Source: Phanerochaete sordida (Eukaryota > Basidiomycota > Agaricomycetes > Polyporales > Phanerochaetaceae). From it: a stretch of DNA of 64,000 nt. The notes below the pieces were generated by a model, which was given only the letters and a program-made list of their open reading frames with translations, did no database searches and was not told the DNA's origin. Positions 10,294 to 21,034 of this stretch are shown here, piece after piece; position 1 is the first letter of the stretch; every line of letters begins with the position of its first letter. The stretch lies in the NCBI GenBank assembly GCA_019973155.2, contig BPQB01000086.1, positions 1 through 64,000 of the forward strand, read 5' to 3'. A program made the position numbers and the translations under genes.

Positions 10294-11522
10294 GAGCACA
10301 GATCGTAGAGGTCCCAGTTCCAGCCAGTGAGGTTTTCGGCTATCGTTCGCTGTACGTTATAATATCATAAACCTACCATGCCCTTCTTCTACCACGGCAG
10401 CGATCTGTCACTCGACCTGAGTGCCCCAAAAGCAGTCCAAATGTCGCCGCCAAGCAGTCTAGCGAAAGGAGTGAGATTAACTCTGGGGCTGATGCTTCGG
10501 CGCGGTACGCATCCGCTGACCTTCTAGTGCGCTGACGAGCTAGCTAAGAATAGGTCTCTCACCTGGAGCAGCGACAAGCAAAATCACCTCGCACTATACT
10601 GTACTTTTACGACCAAACCGGATGACCCTGTGACCGTGACACAGGGTACGCGAACCGGATGACCGGATGAGGGCCCAGATGACGCGTGACATCGACCGGA
10701 TATAGATGAAATACGCGTGTTATCGACGCGTTCGCGATGCAGGCGGGTAGGAGAGTGCTCGTGAACGTTGTTTGGAGGTATCCGCGCGCCGCAGGCCGGA
10801 AATTTTTGTGAGTACCTACCAAAACCCCTTCTCCTGAAGCGTCGTGACCCGTGACAAATGTGATTTACCGGACAGGATGAGGGCCCCGTGACCCGTGACC
10901 GTCGATTTGGTCGTAAAAGTACAGTATGCGGCCCGCGTGCGCGCGCCACTTTCTGTCCTCGCCGTCGTCCTTTGACACCACCCTGCAAGAGCACGTATCG
11001 CAGATCGCGGGCCCTACGATGCGCTGCGCGGAGATGCGTCTGCGGCGCGGACGGCTCGCGGCTCCACTACGAACGTGCGCGCGGCGCCGAAGCTTCGTAG
11101 GCCTGCCGAGTCGTCCGTGATAATGAACGGATGACAGGGTCCGGCTCAGGTTCCTAGAATTCACCCGTTGCCGTGGCCCTGGGCAGCGAATGTGACCGTG
11201 CTTCTGGACACCCAGGTTCCTCGCGGCCAGATTGCGAGCGGCGGCTCCTGTAGTCAACTTCGCGGCCGTCGGAGCGTGCTGGGAAGTATCAACTCCGCGC
11301 TGTCGCTCGAGTAGGCCGCTAATTTTGTAGCGAGCCCTAGCGAACCTTGGAGATATGGACTAGAGGGACCCTGGCGACCGCAGCATCACGACAGCTGGGC
11401 GTCATTCATCTGATGCTGATTCCCCAGGACGACGTTCGCCCCCAGGGTATACTGCTATAAGATCAGCGTGTGTCGACGCGAACGCGTCCGGCAACATCTC
11501 CTCAGTCTTCGCAGCAGATGAC
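10294..11522. other. Intergenic between M2 and M3
   Basis: Contains MITE-like element 1. The remaining sequence shows no recognisable gene. A TATAA box at 11456-11460 precedes M3 by about 63 bp. Confidence 0.4.
10596..10927. mobile_element. MITE-like element 1 (TIR family ATACTGTAC)
   Basis: Perfect 22 bp terminal inverted repeats, beginning ATACTGTAC at 10596 and ending with the complement GTACAGTAT at 10927, bound 332 bp with no coding potential. The inner ends continue with short repeats of GTGACC/GGATGA type on both arms. Element 2 (15605-15760) has nearly the same ends. A TA target duplication is possible but cannot be proved, because TA also lies within the repeat ends. It sits between M2 and M3. 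Confidence 0.7.
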
Positions 11523-13395
11523 ATGTCGGCGGCGGGCGAGGTCTCGTCCAGCGAGAAGGCGCTGATGATTGTGTAAGTCATCCATTCGCGGTTCGAATAA
11601 CGTTGACGCATTGACTATATTCAGCGCAAACGAGGGTTACGTGTCATACGCGTTGCTCGGTATGCATGCTATACTATCCGTCTTGTCGGACGCTAACGAC
11701 AGGCGGTTCATTTCCTGCAGCGCTCGTTATCTATGAGCTCGCCGTGACCTTCGACCAGGAGGTGGCGCTCGTATGGAGCAGACGCTTCACCGCGACTTCG
11801 TTCCTGCTGCTGAGCACACGATGGACCACGCTGCTGATCGCAGCAATCCAGGCCTGGAATGCTGGACCACACTTGTGTCAGCCCAATCCATGTTGTCGTT
11901 ACGACCTGTGTGCAGGCTCGCGCTGACCGCCGGTTAATAGGCGTACTAGCATTCCGTTCGTGCGCCCTGAATTTTGATGGATAGCCGGTACTTTGCAGCT
12001 GCGAACTGAGCGAAGATCTGGTCATAGTCATGTACATGATCAGCTGTCTCTGGATGACCGGTAAACAGGCCAGTCGTCCCTTTCCGCCATCTAGTGACCA
12101 GCTTCCTTCGCAGGCTTCACATCCTTACGTCTCTACGCGCTCCTCCACGCATCTAAGGCTCGTTCTTCACTGGCGCTCGTCGTCGCAACGCTTGGATTAA
12201 TTCCGGTCGCTACAAATGCAGTGAGCCGTACATTTACGACCGCAGTTCAGAGCTGCTGTGCAGCTGATGCAGGTCCTCAGTTCCTTCTGGCAGAATCGAC
12301 GTGCCAGGGAGGTGGCAGTGTATTTCGTCGCACTTGCACGCGTTCCACGGATATCCCTAACAAGACATACGTAATGTCAGTACGATCTTTGCTTGACTTT
12401 CGTGTCACCCGCGTGCTGATTCACTGTATTAGTCGTACGTGGATGCAGTCCGCTACGCGGGACTGAACCCGTAGTGATACTGACCAACCTAAAGTGTTGC
12501 TACTTACGCGATGCAGCGTGCTCGCGGTAGATCTCATCGCCATCGCTATAACGTGGAAAAAATCGTTCGGACACTTTCGAGACATGCGGAGGCTGAGATT
12601 TGGCGGCGTAGCGAAGGTCTTGATAAGAGATGGTCAGTATCAGTAGCATACCTTTCTCGCATATTATTCCTCCCTCGCTCATTGCTATACTGTCCAGGCA
12701 CCATGTGTTTCCTGTGAGAGACCTCACGCTGTGCCACATAGGACTTTCTCATACATATGCTTTCAGAACGGTCCTGCTGTCGAACACCCTTCAGGTCCTG
12801 GTAGACCTTCAATGTGTGAATCTTGGGGCAAGTATATCTGTGCGCAGGATCACGTCCCTTCGTCTTACGCTGCCCTGTAGGTGCCCTATCTAACTCCTGT
12901 GCTGCAATGCCTGGTGCGGAGGTCATCACTATTTCTGACCCTCACAACGCTAATCGCTCGCTCTCCGTTTAGCCTCTGCTGCTGGTACAGCGCTTCATGC
13001 TTAATCTTCGCCGGCTAAATCATGGAAGTCCGAATGACACTCAGTCGCACCTCCGCTACCCCTCACAAATTCATCATACCTTCAAACCGTCTCCAGAATT
13101 CTTGGATAACATCGGAGAGCCGCTCGACGCTCCATTCGCATGGTCGCTCGATTCCGTTAACGAAGACGACATCGTTGCTGACATCTCGCCGGAGGAATGC
13201 GAGTTAGCGGCTGTTCGATGTCGTCAGGACCCTATGGACACGTTAAGTGCGCATCGGCACTTTGCATGGACCTACAGTAAAGCTGATTACCCGCGTCAGG
13301 CTAAGATCTTTCGTCGATACGCTTTACACCGGTGCATGCCAGACAATTCATCATCCAGCCAGATAGATAGTCAGTCACAGCGAGTGTCGTTCTGA
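11523..13395 (+). CDS. DUF6533 seven-pass membrane protein M3
   Basis: Exons: 11523-11572, 11625-11659, 11721-11876, 11941-11959, 11999-12060, 12114-12220, 12281-12375, 12433-12434, 12475-12493, 12517-12632, 12698-12713, 12767-12827, 12881-12913, 12973-13395 (397 aa). Signature VIYELAVTFDQEVALVWSRR; landmarks RLYALLHAS, LIRDG, PLLLVQRFMLNLRRL. The 2 nt exon is TC (12433-12434). Intron 12828-12880 has a GC donor (GCAAGT). Two points are uncertain. A 23 nt GT...AG stretch (12494-12516) must be removed to match the paralogs residue for residue (LTNLNVLAVD against LTRSCAIASD in M2). Alternatively one long intron 12376-12516 also keeps frame but loses that helix start. The tail is the longest in the array and diverges from the others (its FSRF block is not recognisable), so the gene could be in early decay. 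Confidence 0.6.
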
Positions 13396-13469
13396 GGCTG
13401 ATACCAAGAGGTATGAGAAGAAGCCCGGTAGGATGCGGCGTAACATCTGACCGCGCCTCGCACCCGCAG

Positions 13470-13700
13470 CCGCCGGTGCGTGTGCAGTGCGTCATGCAGA
13501 ACCTGTGCCAGCTCAGTCAGCCGGATGGCGACGCGACGTTCCCCGCAGAGTAATTCTCGCGCTTCTGCATACCAGATCAGGTCTGCTTCCACGCTCCGCC
13601 GGACCGCCCGCACGCTGTGACTGCGGTCTGACCATAGCGATGTGGTTGTCAGACCCAGGAGATTTGAGTCGCTGGGGGCAGAGAGATGTTTCAGCCGCCA
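13470..13700 (+). pseudogene. Orphan last exon of a DUF6533 gene
   Basis: Follows a CAG acceptor and matches the start of the last exon of M2 closely in DNA and protein (PPVRVQCVMQNLCQLSQPDG, then GDATFPAE). A TAA follows at the position where M2 reads His. No matching upstream exons are present. It lies between intact M3 and M4, so it is a remnant of another array copy or of unequal crossing over. Confidence 0.65.
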
Positions 13701-13763
13701 ACTGAAATACACCTTGGCTATATAGGCAGGCGCGACATATCTTTGACTGGCCCTGACCAGACC

Positions 13764-15451
13764 ATGCCGCAGTCCGACGAGACCTTTACGCCCGCAGAGA
13801 TGTCGCAGGACATCGAAAATATGTATGGTCTTGCAGCATTCCTCCCCAGGACTGGGGTACACTCATGGCTATCCAGGATTACTAATTCTTACATTTCGAC
13901 GTCGCTACTCTGTAGGTGACTAAATTACTTGTTACACCGGGTTCGCTGACAACCACGACGCGGCAGCTCTAGTCATATATGAACTTGCCATAACGCTCGA
14001 CCAGGAAGTATCGCTCGTCTGGAGACGAAGAATTACTGCGACCTCGCTCCTGCTAATCAGTACCCGATGGACCATGCTGCTGGCCTTGCTTGCAAATTTC
14101 GGAGATATCGTTTTCACCGTGTGTATGTTTGTTTTCGTGTGCTTCAACGCTCTTCATATAACGTTTGCTGACTCGGCTGTTCAGACGTGATCACCCCACG
14201 GTATAAGTGAGGACGTACTTGATAGCACGCTGACAAATTCCCGAACATCATAGGACCACGGGTGCCCTCCAGTGCACACCATTTCTCTCTGTGCCAAACG
14301 GGTTGCTATATATTATGGGTATGGCTCAGGGAACAGGTGAGCAGGTCTGCTATCTGCGGAACGAGCTGCCTAAGCTCTGGGCAGCATTTTCCTGCTTGCG
14401 CGTGTACGCGCTGCTCCAACAGTCAAAGCAGAGAAATGTCATCGTCGCCCTCGTTGCCTCGCTTGGCTGCGTGCCAATTGCAACGAACGCCGTGCGCATT
14501 GTTCTCGCGAGGGACAAAGCTCAGATCTGACACCCTTGATCGACAAGTTCACCCTGATAGCGTCAAGGTCTCAAATTGAAAACTTCGCACGCTTCAGTGC
14601 TTGCATGACGTCTCCAGGTGTATCAAAGCAGACCAATGACATGTATGTATCAGCGATGGAGTCTATCAACGAATATTCGCTGACTTTGTCTGTCAGCTGT
14701 ACGTGAATTGCGTTCATCGGCGGTCTCTCACTACGCTTACTCAATATATTCAGTGCTCTTTGTGACAAAGACGAGCGTGATCGCGAGCGATGTCATAGCA
14801 CTCTCAGTGACGTGGGCTAAATCATTACACCAGTCCCGGGAGATGCATAGCTTAAGGCTAGCTGGGGTGGCAATCGTACTTCTGCGAGACGGTAAGCACC
14901 TAGCTGCTACTTGTCTCGTTACATAATACTAGGCAATTTTACCACCTTTCAGGGACTATCAACTTCCTGTGAGCTCGTGCTACACACCGGCAGGAGGAGG
15001 CCGCCTGATGACCCACGCTTTAAAGAGTCCTCTTGTGCGTAAATTTGCTCCAAATCCTAACCCTTGTCTGGGCTGCGGACTCTGCGGTGAGTACTGGGTT
15101 TCGAGACTCAGAGAAAGATGCTTGAAAGATGTATGCAGGCGTCATACGCTTCACCTGTGCTACAACTTCTGGTGATGGCCTTGCACCTCGTCTTAAATAC
15201 GGTATGAATACTCACCACATTGTATCTCTTCCCCGTAGCCCTCGTTGTTTGTGCAACGATTCATGCTTCACCTTCGTCAGGCCTCCCACGCCAGCACGGA
15301 GGTCAGTCAACCGACGCTGCGCTGCTCGCAATTCTCTTTAGAGCTCGGCAGCATCGGGGAGGTGCTGCATGATACTACACAGCATTATTGGACTGGCGAG
15401 GAGTATGAGGGCGAAGATGAAGGAGCTACGAGCAATTCAGATACATCATGA
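13764..15451 (+). CDS. DUF6533 seven-pass membrane protein M4
   Basis: Exons: 13764-13822, 13877-13911, 13967-14122, 14185-14200, 14254-14336, 14385-14491, 14548-14642, 14697-14698, 14754-14891, 14953-14968, 15026-15086, 15139-15171, 15239-15451 (337 aa). Signature VIYELAITLDQEVSLVWRRR; landmarks CLRVYALLQQ, FVTKTSVIASD, IVLLRDG, PSLFVQRFMLHLRQ. The 2 nt exon is CT (14697-14698), giving Ile-Leu. The fourth exon (14185-14200) could instead end at 14206, also in frame. Two acceptors are AAG rather than CAG/TAG. The tail is short and acidic (EEYEGEDEG). TATATA at 13719-13724 lies 40 bp upstream of the chosen ATG; a second in-frame ATG at 13800 is possible. Confidence 0.7.
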
Positions 15452-15604
15452 TTCGCATACGCCCAGGCTCGTTCTACTTGTACCGGGATAGTCCGCGTTT
15501 TGCCTTCTCCATGACCCTGTATGGTCTGCGCATTGTTACGCGCCCGACGTTGACCACGACCGCGACAGAGGACTGAGTACTGGATAAGTCACATTGAATA
15601 GTGG

Positions 15605-15760
15605 ATACTGTACAATTACGACCAAATCGGATGTCACCTGTCACACCGGTTTTCCGCTGACCCCGCCAATAATTTTTTCTCGATTTATGGGGGTTTTGGA
15701 GAGTTGTCGGATAAACGGAAATTCGGGCGCTTGTCCGATTTGGTCGTAATTGTACAGTAT
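15605..15760. mobile_element. MITE-like element 2 (TIR family ATACTGTAC)
   Basis: 156 bp bounded by perfect 27 bp terminal inverted repeats (ATACTGTACAATTACG at 15605, complement ending at 15760). The outer 22 bp differ from those of element 1 at two positions. The interior is short and non-coding. It lies 150 bp downstream of M4. The shared ends show that both elements belong to one non-autonomous family; no transposase gene for it is in the window. Confidence 0.75.
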
Positions 15761-18088
15761 TAAATATTGGATACTCACTGACCGAGGCACAGCTGTCTAT
15801 ACGACCCGCTGCTTTGCAGTCATTCATTCTGTTTTTCTGTCGTGATCGAGGAACTGTCGAGCAGCTCTGCAGTGGTCGCTCTGGCGGTGCGCTGACTGGG
15901 AGCAAAACATGCGGCACCGGAGACAAACCAGTGCCGATGATAGCCGGGACCTTCGTGGCGTTTTTGATCCGGCTCGGCAACTTAACCGCTGAAGCAACAC
16001 CGAGGATACTACGATGATTCCATAGCATATCTCTGTATTTCTATTCCTCTTTAGGTCTTATCTGGTCTTATCTCTGAGCCGATGAGGTACTTATCTACCT
16101 GAGCTATGTATTTAGCGTAGTCGGTTCATATCAACCCATTCCATTCCATACCTGGCTCCCACACGAGGTGAGCGGGAGGCAAAAAATGTGACAAATCAAC
16201 GTAGATAAATCTACATCGCATATTTTTTGAGATACCGTTGCTACATGGGCGTGTTTCCTGTCAAGATCGCATGCCTCAGACCCTTGGATATGTAGACTGC
16301 CAGCCCGCGCACGCCCGGGGGGGAGGTGCCATCTGTCTCCAGTGCCCCGGCAAATTAACGCAGAATACGTGAGCACACATCGTAGTCTCGCACAGGCGTA
16401 GGCTCCCATGAGCCTGTGCAGCCCCGGCGGATCTCACGGGGCTGTTCGGGATGCGAAGGCCGGACTCCGCGAGTAGCAGCCTATAGCGCTGCGTGTCAAG
16501 CTGCATGAGCACGCGCACCCCTGCAATGAGATATCTACGCCCAGTATTCAATGATAGTTGCTGATGAGATATCGCAGAACGCAGCGAAAGACTGCCTACA
16601 GCATGTCACAGCGCTGAACGCCAGGACTTGGCGCATGCACTTGGGGAGCTTTGAAAATACGAGGTAACTGAGCTTGAACACATTTAAAAAAACCTAGTTT
16701 GCGTCAAGTAAAGTAACTAGAACGCGGGAAGGTCGAGTAGGGGAGAACGGCCAATGTGTGCGACCTGCTGGTGGTAGGCGATGGAGTGCCGAATTGGCGC
16801 GCGTCGCACTGCTTGACCTCCTACAGCCATGTCCGACCTCCTGCACGTTTTTCACGCGCGTCGCTGCGGCTACGATTGACCCAAATCCTCTGCAGTGCCA
16901 TCTGCAACAAAGATAGTGGCGCGTCGCTCCCCTCATCCCTGTCTGTGATCCTAAACGGCCTCGAAGTCTGCCACTGTCGACCCCTTCTATACGTTCTCTC
17001 GACACTCAATCGCGTACGAAACGCGAAGCGTCATCTCGCTCATTGTTAGAGCGAGATCTAAGCTTTTCTCAGAGCTTCACAGAAGCACCCTTGGTGTACG
17101 GCGTCGCGCCGACTGGTTAGATGTGCACGGGCGAAAGCGCGGCGTAGGGTCTCCACCTCGAAGGTTTACCAAGGAGAACGGGGAGATGGTGCCAGGGATA
17201 TGGAGGGCTTGAAGGGAGCTGAGGTGCGTTAACATCGTCTTGGAGCATAACTCGGACTCGTCCTGAAACACCTGGGCAGATCCGTCAAAGGCGGAGGGCC
17301 CCACCTCGTCAACAGAAGACTCACATGAGGTCCAGCTGCACTTAACGCCATCTGTCTACGTCGCTGCGGTCACGGCTCAAGATTTGGAACCCGTGATGTG
17401 GTTTACAGCCAAACCAGTCCGTACGGAACGGAAGCTCGAGTTCGACGCAGACATCATAGGCCTGTTTGCTGCATCCTATGGACACTGAGCCCTGCCAGCT
17501 TCACATCCTCCCTCTCGGGCGTCGCGCACTGCCGGCATGTTCTGTACAGCGACATGGAAACCCGCCGCCTCCACTTGGCGCATTCAAGACGGGATCTACC
17601 CACTGTTCGTGATGGCGAATCTCTGATCGTTCGCCGTCACCGTGCCGTTTCATGTTCGCGCCCTAGAGCCATCCGAATCAAGGTCCTCTCAGCTGTGCAG
17701 GATCCGCAGGACAGCAAAGATCGCCCTGAGGCCTGAGACACGGTTGCCGTACTTCGATCAACGGCGCCGCTCCTGTTAATGCGCTCTCACGTCGGGCACC
17801 AGGCTTGGACTCGCCCTCTTGGTCACGGCAGGCAAGTACGCGTCTTTGGTAGGCGTCTTCGCTGGGTGTTCGTTCAGCTGAAAGCTGATCTCGCGTTTCG
17901 TCTCCCAGTGCTTAGCAGATTCGCGGCCATGGTCGCCGCGGGCAACGGCATGATCTGCGCAACAGAACGGCTATCCCGGCTGCGCACGCCTGCTAGCGTA
18001 CTATTGGCGCGAGGGGGCCATATAATGTGATGCGCACCTTTCGACATTGACCGCCTTTTCGCCCGTCGCGAACTCTGCTGCGCTAGCC
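15761..18088. other. Intergenic between MITE 2 and M5
   Basis: No gene could be supported. Open frames around 16.7-18.0 kb on both strands lack family resemblance and consistent splice phases. TATAAT at 18021-18026 lies about 63 bp before M5. Confidence 0.4.
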
Positions 18089-19696
18089 ATGTCGAATTCG
18101 ACCGCTGGTATCCTGGAAGCCTACCAGGTCGCGTGAGTCGCGCAGTCGAGCCGTTGTTCTGCTGTCGAGAAGCTGATTGCTCCCCAAGTCAGACGTACGA
18201 CTACACCTCCGTCGCGCTTCTATGTACGCCGAGCCGCTACGCAACGCTTGTACCGCCACTGACAGTGCCCTCCTGCCTCAGCCCTGGTAGCCTACGAGTT
18301 CATCACCACCGTCGACCAAGAGGTTGCCTGCGTCTGGACACGACGGCCATCGGCGACGTCGGTCCTCCTCGTCACCACACGCTGGGTCATGGTGCTTTAC
18401 CAGGCCCTCCAGTGGATCCCCTACCACACCTACTGTGCGTACACACCCTTGTCTTGATCTCCGGCGTGGACTCAACTCTCGCGCGACGACAGCGGCGTGC
18501 TGGGCGCTGGAAGTGACCGACTTTACGCTATACCTCGTATCGCTGGCACAAATGGCTGGTGAGCCTTCACGCCGCTTGTCCGAACCCCAAACCTGCTCAC
18601 CCCCGTTCGCTCAGTATTCTCCAGCCTCCGGGTCTACGCCCTCTGGAGCAGGTCCCAGCTCAGATACCTATTCGCAGTCGCGGTCCTCGCCCTGAGTTGC
18701 GTCCCCATCGCCACCAACATCGTACGTCTGGAAGCCTCCGGGGATACATGCACTTGCTGAGGTGGGCTTGACAGTTCCAATTGTCGCGCATATATGCGGT
18801 GTGGTCAGGCCCGCCAATCGACACCTGCAACATCGTCTCCAATATTTCGAACCATCTGAATCGATCGTATGTACATCGCGCCTGACGTTCTTCGTTACTA
18901 TGACGCCGAGTTTCTGCCCCCAGGAGTGCGTCGCATTCACAGTTCTCCGGGTTGCTCCTCATTGACGGCTGCCTGGTTCCACAGTGCTTCTGCTGACCCG
19001 CAGCTGCGCGCTGTCCGCGGACGTGCTCGTCCTGGTGCTGACCTGGATCGAGACGTTCCACCACTGGCGGCAGCTGCGCCAGCTCAACATGGGCGCGTCG
19101 GTGTCGGGGCTGCTCCTACGTGATGGCACTCTTTACTTCCTGTGAGTCCGCCGTTCCACAGACGCTGGAGTCACAGTGCTTATGGATTCGCAGGGCGTTC
19201 TTGGCGACAAACATCGCTCAGATTGTCACGTATCCGCATAACATCCAGTCTGTCGAGAGCTCGGTGCGTACGATGCCAGCAGTTGTCCATTCCGTCGTCG
19301 TCCTGAACGATACTTGCAGTGGGCGCGCTGGAACACCTACTCAGCCGGGATTCTCCAGGCTCTGGTAAGCTCCGCGCCATCCTCCTCGCTGATGGCACGC
19401 TGACTGCGAGTCCGGCACAGCCATCAATTCTGGTGCAGCGCTTCATGCTCAACCTCCGCCGCTTCAACGAGCCCGAGCGCAGCGCGGAAACTCCGAGTCT
19501 TCCTCGGCTGTCGCAGTTCTCCGTGGTCTTCAGGATGCCGTCCGACACGCTCGGCGAGATCGGCGGACCGCTGGACCACGGAGTATCCGCGTACACGGAC
19601 GATGATACGGTGCCAGACAAAAGCGACACGCACGGGGCCCCTGACGAACGCAGCGAGGCTGTGGAAGCCGCAAGCCCGCACAGCGAGAAGGCTTAG
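18089..19696 (+). CDS. DUF6533 seven-pass membrane protein M5
   Basis: Exons: 18089-18132, 18189-18223, 18282-18434, 18493-18558, 18615-18721, 18775-18866, 18924-18925, 18985-19141, 19194-19263, 19320-19364, 19421-19696 (348 aa). Signature VAYEFITTVDQEVACVWTRR; landmarks SLRVYALWSRS, LLTRSCALSADVLVLVLTW, LLLRDGTLYFL, PSILVQRFMLNLRRF. It pairs with M1: both read PSIL before VQRF/TQRF, both share the extracellular pattern LSR...GPPI..C, and neither has the extra intron in exon 4. The intron that separates RDG from GTLYFL in the other copies is absent here (exon 18985-19141). The 2 nt exon is GA (18924-18925), giving Ser-Met. TATAAT at 18021-18026. Confidence 0.8.
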
Positions 19697-21034
19697 ATGA
19701 TACCTGCGCGTCTTCGATTCGCAATTTCCCTTCGAACTCCATTGGTCATTACCACCAAATGTGTACTGTACAACATTAAAATACTACTGTTTGTCAAAGT
19801 CTCGGCGTGGTGGCGGTGGAGAGCAAAGCCGACCAAGGATATCTAGGGCGCTTGCCGTTCCTTGACACCAACCTCCATGTTCGCGTCGGGCCAGCATACT
19901 GAGCCTGGACCTCTGCATTGCCGTGCTGCTCTCAGACAATGTCTGCTATGAATACGACTCGGCGATGTAACGCGAGCGGCCCGTCTTGCGACAACCTCCG
20001 GTGGGCGACGCGTTCCCAACTCTGAACCAGTCTGTGCCCGAGCGCAACATGCAGGCATTCAGCAATCCGCGCTGCCATGCTTTCTGGAGCTCCCGCGTTA
20101 GGGTCGAAAGATTGGAGACGAGAGCTGGAGCTGGAGACGGAGAGCAGCCGGGATCATGGTGTGTCAGTCTGTCCTGCACGCTTGGAGGTCGCTCTGACCT
20201 GCTCGCATGACCTCTCTCCTAGACTCAGCAGATAGTCTCCCCGAGGCAGACGCTTACACCCTGACAAGCTTGTGTTACACTCATGCCGGTCATACGAACA
20301 CGCAGTTGCGGTCGCTGGAGTGCCGAGCCTGTTCACAAGCCGGTGAATGGCTCGAATGCGGCCTGCCATGGGTCGCGCTCGCCACCCTGTCCCACACTCT
20401 CCGCTAGACCGTCCACACTCAGTCTCTTGCTGAGGCGTCTGTTCTATATCGTATCACCCGTCTGGACTGCGAAGACGCGTGCTCGTCCGGCCTGGCACAC
20501 TTTCCTTCCCGTTTCCTCGCCAGTTCCTGCAGCGCGACCATCCGCACTGAAATCATTCGCAGCTAGTAATGCTTCAAAGGCACACTCCTCAGCGCATTTT
20601 TCTAGCAGTCTCCTCTCAGGTTCGTTTCCCTTTCGTCTGTTCGTTCGTACATCACACTCATTGCTCGCAATAAGCTTGCAGAAGAATCATTGTTCGACCG
20701 CTAGTCATGCTTGCATGTGATACCGGCGATGCATGTACGTTCCCCGCATATATAACCTTCTATCTACCAATGCCTTGTGAGCATCGGGCATGGTCGTGAG
20801 ACCGCCGGAGAAGATCTGTGCGGGGGCACATGTCTTCGCCGAACGCGCTTCCAAAGGAAGTGCTTCTTCGTGCGCCTGCAAGCCGTCTAGTCTTGATCAT
20901 CACTGGTAGTACGTTTCAAGCAGGTACAGGACGACGTTGAGCGGCCCTGGCGCCACGATATATATCGTGGCGGGGTCCCATTCACCGGTGCGAGGGTCTG
21001 TGGGTACTCCAACGCCATCCTATCGCACACAGAC
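19697..21034. other. Intergenic between M5 and M6
   Basis: No gene recognised. 19809-19890 resembles 7010-7086. A palindromic TATA element at 20951-20972 precedes M6. Confidence 0.4.
20951..20972. promoter_or_regulatory. Palindromic TATA element upstream of M6
   Basis: A perfect 22 bp palindrome whose half-site is CGCCACGATAT, with TATATA at its centre. It lies 63 bp before the M6 start codon, exactly where the other copies have a TATA box. It could be a dyad operator overlapping the core promoter; no known factor is assigned. Confidence 0.55.

Noticed and set aside
16700..18030. Several 60-110 codon frames before M5
   Set aside because: No coherent exon chain or similarity; treated as spacer.
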